A stretch of DNA of 64,000 bases from NCBI GenBank assembly GCA_020796225.1, contig CM036753.1, positions 69,183,865 through 69,247,864 of the forward strand, in the 5' to 3' direction. This DNA comes from Arion vulgaris (Eukaryota > Mollusca > Gastropoda > Stylommatophora > Arionidae). The stretch's first letter is position 1. Each line of letters begins with the position of its first letter. The translations under genes and the position numbers were made by a program. Under the pieces are notes generated by a model. It was not told the DNA's origin, did no database searches, and saw nothing but the letters and a program-made list of their open reading frames with translations. Below, piece after piece: positions 52,601-64,000 of the stretch.

Positions 52601-55600
52601 TTTTCATATATTTATATGACTTAACCATATAGCCAAAAGATCTTTATTTCCATATATTTATATGACTTAACCTTATATAGCAGAGATCTTTATTTTCCAT
52701 ATATTTTATATGACTTAACCATATAGCCAAAAGATCTTTATTTTCATATATTTATATGACTTAACCATATATTTATATGATCTTTATTACATATATTTAT
52801 ATGACTTAACCATATATTTATAAAACTTCATATTATCTTATATATTTATTGACTTAACCATATTAATATTTTTTCATTTTATGACTTAACCATATGATTT
52901 ATATTTCCCTATATTTATATGACTTAACCATATGATTTATTGACTTAATATTTATGAACCATATATTATATGACTTAACCATATATTTATATGACTTAAC
53001 CATATATAATGACTTAACCATATATTTATTGACTTAACCATATGAAGAGATCTTCATTTCATATATTTATGACTTAACCATATATAGACTTCCATATATT
53101 ATATGACTTAACCATATAGCCAAAGAGATCTTCATTTTCATATATTTATATGACAACCATATATATATGGACTTATTCCATATATTTATATGACTTAACC
53201 ATATAGCCAGATCTTTTTCATATATTTATAACCATATATTTATATGAACTTTATTTTCATATATTTATATGACTTAACCATATATTTAAGTGATCTTCAT
53301 TTCATATATTTATATGACTTAACCATATAATAGAGATTTCATTTTCATATATTTATATGACTTAACCATATACATAGAGATCTTCATTTTCTATATTTTA
53401 TGACTTAACCATATAGTAAAGAGATCTTTATTTTCATATATTTATATGACTTAACCATATAGCCAAAGAGATCTTTATTTTCATATATTTATATGACTAA
53501 CCATATAAATGAATCTTCATTTCATATATTTATATAGCTTAACCATATACCAAAGAGATCTTCATTTTCATATATTTATATGACAACCATATAGCCAAAG
53601 AGATCTTTATTTTCATATATATTTATATGACTTAACCATATATAAAAGATCTTCATTTCATATATTTATATGACTTAACTATACAAAGATCTTCATTTCA
53701 TATATTTATATGACTAACCATATAGCCAAAGAGATCTTCATTTTCATATATTTATATGACTTAACCATATAGCCAAAGAGATCTTCATTTTCATATATTT
53801 ATATGACTTAACCATATAGAAAAAGATCTTCATTTTCATATATTTATATGACTTAACCATATAGCCAAAGAGATCTTTATTTTCATATATTTATATGACT
53901 TAACCATATAGCCAAAGAGATCTTTTTTCATATTTTATGACTTAACCATATAGTCAAAGAGATCTTCATTTTCATATATTTATATGACTTAACCATATAG
54001 CCAAAGAGATCTTCATTTTCATATATTTATATGACTTAACCATATAGCCAAAGAGATCTTCATTTCATATATTATATGCTTAACCATATAGCCAAAGAAT
54101 CTTTATTTTCATATATTTATATAAATTAACCATATAGCCAAAGAATCTTTATTTTCATATATTTATATACTTAACCATATAGCCAAAGAGATCTTCATTT
54201 TCATATATTTATATGACTTAACCATATAGCCAAAGAGATCTTCATTTTCATATATTTATATGACTTAACCATATAGCAAAAGAGATCTTCATTTTCATAT
54301 ATTTATATGACTTAACCATATAGCCAAAGAGATCTTCATTTTCATATATTTATATGACTTAACCATATAGTAAAGGATCTTTATTTTCAATATTTATATG
54401 ACTAACCAATAAAAGAATCTTTCATTTTCATATATTATTGATAACCTATAGCAAAGAGATCTTCATTTTCATATATTTATAGACTTAACCATATAACAAA
54501 GAGATCTTCATTTTCATATATTTATTGACTTAACATATAGCCAAAGAGATCTTCATTTTCATATATTTATATGAGCTTAACCATATAACAAAGATCTTCA
54601 TTTTCATATATTTATATGACTTAACCATATACCCAAAGAGATCTTCATTTTCATATATTTATATGACTTAACCATATAGCTTAAAGAGATCTTCATTTTC
54701 ATATATTATATGACTTAACCATATAGCAAAGGATCTTTATTTTCATATATTTATATGACTTAACCATATAATAAAGAGATCTTCATTTTCATATATTTAT
54801 ATGACTTAACCATATAGCCAAAGAGATCTTCATTTTCATATATTTATATGACTTAACCATATACATAAAGATCTTCATTTTCATATATTTATATGACTTA
54901 ACCATATAGCCAAAGAGATCTTATTTTCTATATTTATAGTGACTTAACACTATAGCCAAAGGATCTTTCATTTCATATATTTATATGACTAACCATATAG
55001 CCAAAGATATCTTCATTTTCATATATTTATATGACTTAACCATATAGCCAAAGAGATCTTCATTTTCATATATTTATATGACTTTAACCATATATGCAAG
55101 AGATCTATTTCATATATTTATATGACTTAACCATATAGCCAAGAGATCTTCATTTTCATATATTTATATGACTTAACCATATAATAAAGAGATCTTCATT
55201 TTCATATATTTATGTGACTTAACCATATACAAGAGATCTTCATTTCCATATATTTATATGACTTAACCATATAGCAAAGAGATCTTCATTTTCATATATT
55301 TATAGACTTAACCATATAGCCAAGAGATCTTCATTTTCATATATTTATATGACTTAACCATATAGCCAAAGAGATCTTCATTTTCATATATTTATGTACT
55401 TAACCATATAGCCAAGGATCTTTATTTTCATATATTTATATGACTTAACCATATAGCCAAAGAGATCTTTATTTTCATATATTTATATGACTTAACCATA
55501 TAGCCAAAGAGATCTTCATTTTCATATATTTATATGACTTAACCATATAGTCAAAGAGATCTTCATTTTCATATATTTATGTGACTTAACATATAGCCAA

Positions 55601-58600
55601 GAGATCTTCATTTTCATATATTTATATGACTTAACCATATAGCCAAAGAGATCTTTATTTTCATATATTTATATGACTTAACCATATAGCCAAAAAGATC
55701 CATTTCATATATTTATATGACTTAACCATATAGCCAAAGAGATCTTCATTTTCATATATTTATATGACTTAACCATATAGCCAAAGAGATCTTCATTTTC
55801 ATATATTTATATGCTAACATATGAAGAGATTCATTTCTATATTTATATGACTTAACCATATAGCCAAAGAGATCTTCATTTTCATATATTTATATGACTT
55901 AACCATATAAGCCAAAGAGATCTTCATTTTCATATATTTATATGACTTAACCATATAGCCAAAGAGATCTTCATTTTCATATATTTATATGACTTAACCA
56001 TATAGCCAAAGAGATCTTCATTTTCTATATTTATTGACTTAACCATATAGCCAAGAGATCTTATTTTCATATATTTATATGACTTAACCATATAGCCAAA
56101 GAGATCTTTATTTTCATATATTTATATGACTTAACCATATAGCATAAAGAGATCTTTATTTTCATATATTTATATGACTTAACACATAGCCAAAGAGTCT
56201 TCATTTTCATATATTTATATGACTTAACCATATAGCCAAAGAGATCTTCATTTTCATATATTTATATGACTTAACCATATACCAAAGAGATCTTTATTTC
56301 ATATATTTATATGACTTAACCCATATAGCCAAAGAGATCTTCATTTTCATATATTTATATGACTGAACCATATAGCCAAAGAGATCTTCATTTTCATATA
56401 TTTATATGACTTAACCATATAATAAGAGATCTTCATTTTCATATATTATATGACTTAACCATATAATAAGAGATCTTCATTTTCATATATTTATATGACT
56501 TAACCATATAGCCAAAGAGATCTTCATTTTCATATATTTATATGACTTAACCATATAGAAAAGATCTTCATTTCATATATTTATATGACTTAACCATATA
56601 ACCAAAGAGATCTTTATTTTCATATATTTATATGACAACCATATAACCAAAAGATCTTATTTTCATATATTTATATGACTAACCATATAGCCAAAGAGAT
56701 CTTCATTTTCATATTTATCCTATATATGCAAAAGATTTCATTTCATATATTATATGTAACCATAACAAAGAATCTTCATTTCATATATTTATTGACTTAA
56801 CCATATAGCCAAAAGATCTTTATTTTCATATATTTATATGACTTAACCATATAAGCAAGAGATCTTTCATTTTCATATATTTATATGCTTAACCATATAG
56901 CCAAAGAGATCTTCATTTTCATATATTTATATGACTTAACCATATAGTAAAGATCTTTATTTTCATATATTTATATGACTAACCATATAGCCAAAAGAGT
57001 CTTCATTTTCATATATTTATATGACTTAACCATATAGCCAAAAGATCTTTCATTTTCATATATTTATGACTTAACAATAGCATGAGATCTTTATTTTCAA
57101 TATTTATATGACTAACCATATAGCCAAAGATCTTCATTTTCATATATTTATATGACTTAACCATATAGCAAAGAATCTTTATTTTCATATATTTATATGA
57201 CTTAACCATATATAGCAAAGAGATCTTATTTTCATATATTTATATGACTTAACCATATAAGCCAAAGAGATCTTCATTTTCATATATTTTATGACTTAAC
57301 CATATGAAGAGATCTTTATTTTCTATATTTATATGACTTAACCATATAAAAGAGATCTTCATTTTCATATATTTATATGACTTAACCATATAGCCAAAGA
57401 TCTTATTTTCATATATTTATACTATAACCATATAGCCAAAAGAGATCTTCATTTTCATATATTTATATGACTTAACCATATAGCCAAAAAGATCTTCATT
57501 TTCATATATTTATATGACTTAACCATATAGCCAAAGATCTTATTTTCATATATTTATATGACTTAACCATATAGCCAAAGAGATCTTAATTTTCATATAT
57601 TTATATGACTTAACCATATAGCCAAAAGATCTTATTTTCATATATTTATATGCTTAACCACTATACCAAAAGTCTTTATTTTCTTATTATGCAACCATAT
57701 AGCCAAAGAGATCTTCTTTTTATATATTTATGATACTTAACCATATGCAAAGAATCTTCATTTTCATATATTTATGTGACTTAACCATATAGCCAAAGAG
57801 ATCTTATTTTCATATATTTATATGACTTAACCATATAGCCAAAGAGATCTTCATTTTCATATATTTATATGACTTAACCATATAGCCAAAGAGATCTTCA
57901 GTTTTCATATTTTATAGTGACTTAACCATATGCAAAGAGATCTTATTTCATATATTTATATGACTTAACCATATAGCCAAAGAGATCTTCATTTTCATAT
58001 ATTTATATGACTTAACCATATAAAAGAGATCTTCATTTCATATATTTATATGAGCTTAACCATATAGCCAAAGAGATCTTATTTTCATATATTATAGACT
58101 TATATAGCCAAGAGATCTTCATTTCTATATTTATATGACTTAACCATATGCCAAAGAGATCTTATTTTCATATATTTATCATGACTTAACCATATAGCCA
58201 AAGAGATCTTCATTTTCTATATATTTATATGACTTAACCATATAGCCAAAGAGATCTTCATTTTCATATATTTATATGACTTAACCATATAGCCAAAGAG
58301 ATCTTCATTTTCATATATTTATATGACTTAACCATATAGCCAAAGAGATCTTCATTTTCATATATTTATATGACTTACTATATAGCCAAGAGATCTTCAT
58401 TTTCATATATTTATATGACTTAACCATATAGCAAAAGAGATCTTTATTTTCATATATTTATATGACTTAACCATATAGCCAAAGAGATCTTCATTTTCAT
58501 ATATTTATGTGACTTAACCATATAGCCAAGAGATCTTCATTTTCATATATTTATAACTTAACCATATAGCCAAAGAGATCTTCATTTTCTATATTTATAT

Positions 58601-61600
58601 GACTTAACCATATAGCTAAAGATCTTCATTTTCATATATTTATATGACTTAACCATATAGCCAAAGAGATCTTTATTTTCATATATTTATATGACTTAAC
58701 CATATAGCCAAAGAGATCTTTATTTTCCTTATATTTATATACTTAACCATATAGCCAAAGATCTTCATTTCTATATATTTATTGCTTAACCATATAGCCA
58801 AAAGATCTTCATTTTCATATATTTATTGACTTAACCATATAGCCAAAGATCTTCATTTTCATATATTTATATGACTTAACCATATAGCCAAAAGATCTTC
58901 ATTTCATATATTTATATGACTTAACCTATAGCCAAGAGATCTTCATTTTCATATATTTATATGACTTAACCATATAGCCAAAGAGATCTTCATTTTCATA
59001 TATTTATATGACTTAACCATATAGCCAAAGAGATCTTCATTTTCATATATTTATATGACTTAACCATATAGCCAAAGAGATCTTCATTTTCATATATTTA
59101 TATGACTTAACCATATAGCAAAAGAGATCTTCATTTTCATATATTTATATGACTTAACCATATAGCCAAAGATCTTCTTTCATATATTTATATGACTTAA
59201 CCATATAGCCAAAGATATCTTCATTTTCATATATTTATATGACTTAACCATATAGCAAAAGAGATCTTCATTTTCATATATTTATATGACTTAACCATAT
59301 ATAAAGAGATCTTCATTTTCATATATTTATATGACTTAACCATATAGAAAGAATCTTCATTTTCATATATTTTATGACTTAACTCATATACCAAAGATCT
59401 TCATTTCTATATTTATATGACTTAACCATATAGCCAAAGATCTTCATTTTCATATGTTGTGATTAACCATATAGCCAAAGAGATCTTCATTTTCATATAT
59501 TTATATGACTTAACCATATAGCCAAAGATATCTTCATTTTCATATATTTATATGACTTAACCATATAGCCAAAGAGATCTTCATTTTCATATATTTATAT
59601 GACTTCAACCATATATAGCCAAAGAGATCTTCATTTTCATATATTTATATGACTTAACCATATACAAAAGAGATCTTCATTTTCATATATTTATATGACT
59701 TAACCATATAGCCAAAGAGATCTTCATTTTCATATATTTATGACTTAACCATATAGCCAAAGAGATCTTCATTTTCATATATTTATATGACTAACCATAT
59801 AGCAAAGATCATTTTCATATATTTATATGACAACCATATACCAAAGATCTTCATTTTCATATATTATATGACTTAACCATATAATAAAGAGATCTTCATT
59901 TTCATATATTTATGACTTAACCATATAGCCAAAGAGATCTTCATTTTCATATATTTATATGACTTAACCATTATAAAAGATCTTCATTTCATATATTTAT
60001 ATGACTTAACCATATAGTAAAGATCTTCATTTTCATATTTTATGTGACTTAACTCTATAGCCAAAGAGATCTTCATTTTCACTATATTTATTGACTTAAC
60101 CATATAGCCAAAGAGATCTTCATTTTCATATATTTATATGACTTAACCATATAGCAAAAGAGATCTTCATTTTCATATATTTATATGACTTAACCATATA
60201 GCCAAAGAGATCTTCATTTTCATATATTTATATGACTTAACCATATAGCCAAAGAGATCTTCATTTTCATATATTTATATACAACCATATACAAGAGATC
60301 TTCATTTTCATATATTTATATAACTAACCATATAGCCAAAGAGATCTTCATTTCATATATTTATATGACTTAACCATTAGCCAAGAGATCTTATTTTCAT
60401 ATATTTATTGACTTAACCATATAGCCAAAGGATCTTCATTTTCATATATTTATATGACTTAACCATATAGCCAAAGAGATCTTTATTTTCATATATTTAT
60501 ATGACTTAACCATATAGCCAAAGAGATCTTAATTTTCATATATTTATATGACTTAACCATATAGCCAAAGAGATCTTCATTTTCATATATTTATATGACT
60601 TAACCATATAGCCAAAGATCTTCATTTCATATATTTATATGACTTAACCATATAGCCAAAGAGATCTTTATTTTCATATATTTATATGACTTAACCATAT
60701 AGCCAAAGAGATCTTCATTTTCATATATTTATATGACTTAACCATATAGCCAAAGAGATCTTCATTTTCATATATTTATGAACTTAACCATATAGAAAGA
60801 GATCTTCATTTTCATATATTTATATGACTAACCATATAGCCAAAGAGATCTTCATTTTCATATATTTATATGACTTAACCATATAGCCAAAGAGATCTTC
60901 ATTTTCATATATTTATATGACTTAACCATATAGCAAAGAATCTTCATTTTCATATATTTATATGACTTAACCATATACCCAAAGAGATCTTCATTTTCAT
61001 ATATTTATATGACTTAACCATATAGCCAAAGAGATCTTCATTTCTATATTTATAGATTTAACCATATAGCCAAAGAGATCTTCATTTTCATATATTTATA
61101 TGACTTAACCATATAGCCAAAGATATCTTCATTTTCATATATTTATATGACTTAACCATATAGCCAAAGAGATCTTCATTTTCATATATTTATATGACTT
61201 AACCATATAAAGAGATCTTCATTTTCATATATTTATATGACTTAACCATATAGCCAAAGAGATCTTCATTTTCATATATTTATATGACTTAACCATATAG
61301 CCAAAGAGATCTTCATTTTCATATATTTATATGACTTAACCATATAGCCAAAAAGATCTTCATTTTCATATATTTATATGACTTAACCATATAGCCAAAG
61401 AGATCTTCATTTTCATATATTTATATGACTTAACCATATAGCCAAAGAGATCTTCATTTTCATATATTTATATGACTTAACCATATAGCCAAAGAGATCT
61501 TCATTTTCAATATTTATATGACTTAACCATATATCAAAGAGATCTTCATTTCATATATTTATATGACTTAACCATATAGCCAAAGAGATCTTCATTTTCA

Positions 61601-62892
61601 TATATTTATATAACTTAACCATATAGCCAAAGAGATCTTCATTTTCATATATTTATATGACTTAACCATATAGCAAAAGAGATCTTCATTTTCATATATT
61701 TATATGACTTAACCATATAGCCAAAGAGATCTTCATTTTCATATATTTATATGACTTAACCATATAGCCAAAGAGATCTTCATTTTCATATATTTATATG
61801 ACTTAACCATATAATAAGAGATCTTCATTTCATATATTTATATGACTTAACCATATATGCCAAAGAGATCTTCATTTTCATATATTTATGTACTTAACCA
61901 TATGCCAAAGGATCTTCATTTTCATATATTTATATGACTTAACCATATAGCCAAAGAGATCTTCATTTTCATATATTTATTGACTAACCATATACCAAGA
62001 GATCTTCATTTTCTATATTTATATGACTAACCATATAGAAAGAGATCTTCATTTTCATATATTTATATGACTTAACCATATAGCAAAAGAGATCTTCATT
62101 TTCATATATTTATATGACAACCATATAAAAGAGATCTTCATTTTCATATATTTATATGACTTAACCATATAGCAAAAGAGATCTTCATTTTCATATATTT
62201 ATATGACTTAACCATATAGCCAAAGAGATCTTCATTTTCATATATTTATATGACTTAACCATATAGCCAAAGATCTTCCATTTTCTATATTTATATGACT
62301 TAACATATAGCCAAAGAGATCTTATTTTCATATATTTATTGACTTAACCATATAGCCAAAGAGATCTTCATTTTCATATATTTATATGACTTAACCATAT
62401 AGCCAAAGAGATCTTCATTTTCATATATTTATATGACTTAACCATATAAAAGAGATCTTCATTTTCATATATTTATATGACAACCATATAGCCAAAGAAT
62501 CTTCATTTCATATATTTATTGACTTAACCATATACAAAGATATCTTCATTTTCATATATTTATGTACTTAACCATATAGCCAAAGAGATCTTTATTTTCA
62601 TATATTTATATGACTTACATATAGTAAAGAGATCTTCATTTTCATATATTTATATGACTTAACCATATAGCCAAAGAGATCTTAATTTTCATATATTTAT
62701 ATGACTTAACCATATAGCCAAAGAGATCTTCATTTTCATATATTTATATGACTTAACCATATAGCCAAAGAGATCTTCATTTTCATATATTTATATGACT
62801 TAACCATATAGACAAAGAGATCTTCATTTTCATATATTTATATGACTTAACCATATAGACAAAGAGATCTTCATTTTCATATATTTATATGA
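49677..62892 (+). repeat. 47-bp satellite array, about 280 units, derived from the SINE-A head
   Basis: Consensus unit in overlapping parts: TTCATATATTTATATGACTT, GACTTAACCATATAGCCAAA, GCCAAAGAGATCTTCATTTT; period 47. On the minus strand the unit reads ATCTCTTTGGCTATATGG then TTAAGTC, matching 21 of 25 bases of the SINE-A head (GTCTCTGTGGCTAAGTGG, TTAAGTC). Each unit therefore carries a degenerate box A plus about 20 bp of AT-rich flank. Most units have an AGATCT (BglII) site; some read GATATC. Units are more uniform from about 58 kb to 62.9 kb and most ragged at 49.7-51 kb and near 53 kb. No gene. Confidence 0.93.
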
Positions 62893-64000
62893 TCTTGAAC
62901 AGATATTTTTAATCATAGCTTTACCCAAGAAAGAATCACTAATAAAACAATTTAATATATTTCATATTTTTATTTAACACTTATTAGCAAAGAGATCATT
63001 CATTTCATATATTTATATGAAACTTAGACCATGATATTTGCTTCAAATATAGAAACCATATTGATCATTTCATTTTAACTCTATATAATGGTCTATATTG
63101 AGCTTACAAGTCCATATGACCACAAACTAGCAGCCTATTTATCTTACTATGAATTTACATATTTATTTCATTAATTGGAGACCTACTAGAAAGAGATCTT
63201 CATTTTATATATTTATAGATAACAACCAAATTTTCTAGTTATAGCCAAAGATATCTTCATTTCATATATTTATATGTTTAAATTCAGACTCTTTATTTAA
63301 GTTAAACTAACAGAGATCTTCTATTTTCATATATTTATATGCTTAACCATATAGTAAAGAGATCTTCATTTCATATTATTGACCTATAGAAGCGATTTAT
63401 ATTTGCCATATACTCAAGAAGATCTATTTCTCATATTTTTATTTACTATGAAGCTTTTCCTTTTACATATAACCTATACGAAGAGATCTTACTGTTCTTT
63501 TATGACAGTATTGCAAGTACTTATTGACTTAACCATATAGCAGAAGATCTCATTTTATAATTTATGTGACAACCATATAGTAGAGATCTTCATTTTCATA
63601 TATTACTATGACTTAACCATATAGTCACAAGAATCTTCATTTCATATATTTATATACTTAGAACCTGCCTAGATTAAAGATCTTCATTTTTCATATATTT
63701 ATATGACTTAACATATAGCCAAAGATATCTTCATTTCATATATTTATGATGACAACCTTAGCTTAAAGATATCTTCATTTCATATATTTATAGATAACCT
63801 TTAGCTCTAAAGAGATTCTATTTTCCATATATTTTATATGACTTCATATAGCCAAAGAGATCTTCATTTTCATATATTTATATGACTGTAACATATAGCC
63901 AAAGGAATCTTCATTTTCATATATTATGACTAACCTTAGCCAAAGATTCTTATTTCATATATTTATATGAGCCCTTATAGACTCAAAGATATCTTCTTTA
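62893..64000 (+). repeat. Diverged edge of the 47-bp satellite
   Basis: Recognisable pieces (AGATCTTCATTT, CATATATTTATATG, ACTTAACCATATAG) are interspersed with unrelated or strongly mutated AT-rich sequence, for instance 62895-62990 and 63030-63180. More regular units return after about 63580. The window ends inside the satellite. Confidence 0.8.

Noticed and set aside
49677..62892. CRISPR-like array
   Set aside because: Units are contiguous without unique spacers, in an intron-bearing animal genome with no cas genes. It is a satellite.

Overview
This is AT-rich animal DNA. It holds one spliced protein gene and a dense load of decayed transposable elements and tandem arrays. The introns, many unrelated non-LTR retrotransposon tails, tRNA-headed SINEs and a Penelope-like element suggest an invertebrate, plausibly a lophotrochozoan (mollusc- or annelid-like). 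The phylum cannot be fixed from the sequence alone.

Layout. 1-1308: 51-bp tandem array ending in a SINE. 1.3-9.3 kb: retroelement remnants and a 45-bp array. 9.7-12.2 kb: a local segmental duplication with a 24-bp array. 12,882-38,469 (+): a ten-exon FAD-dependent polyamine oxidase (spermine oxidase-like) of about 506 residues, the only host gene I can support. Exon 2 carries a one-base frameshift as sequenced. The nine introns hold reverse-transcriptase tails, an RNase H fragment, a Penelope-like GIY-YIG fragment, a hAT-type element with an 8-bp target duplication, a piggyBac-type MITE and at least five SINE-like families, labelled A-E here. 38.6-49.1 kb: more nested retroelements and 69-, 28- and 26-bp arrays. 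49,107-64,000: about 15 kb of satellite, first as 21-bp and then as 47-bp units.

Main observation. Several arrays are not random satellites but tandemly amplified pieces of mobile elements found elsewhere in the window. Both the 51-bp array at the left edge and the 47-bp satellite at the right edge match the 5' tRNA-like head (box A region) of the same SINE family A, in opposite orientations. The 69-bp array matches the 5' part of SINE family E. The 45-bp array matches the 3' end of a non-LTR element. The 28-bp array lies inside a retroelement's arginine-rich C-terminal coding tail. The long open frames in the 51-, 69-, 45-, 24- and 21-bp arrays arise because those periods are multiples of three; they are not genes.

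Many single-base indels in the satellite, and the frameshift in an otherwise intact oxidase, suggest the assembly may not be fully polished. Frameshifts should be read with that in mind.
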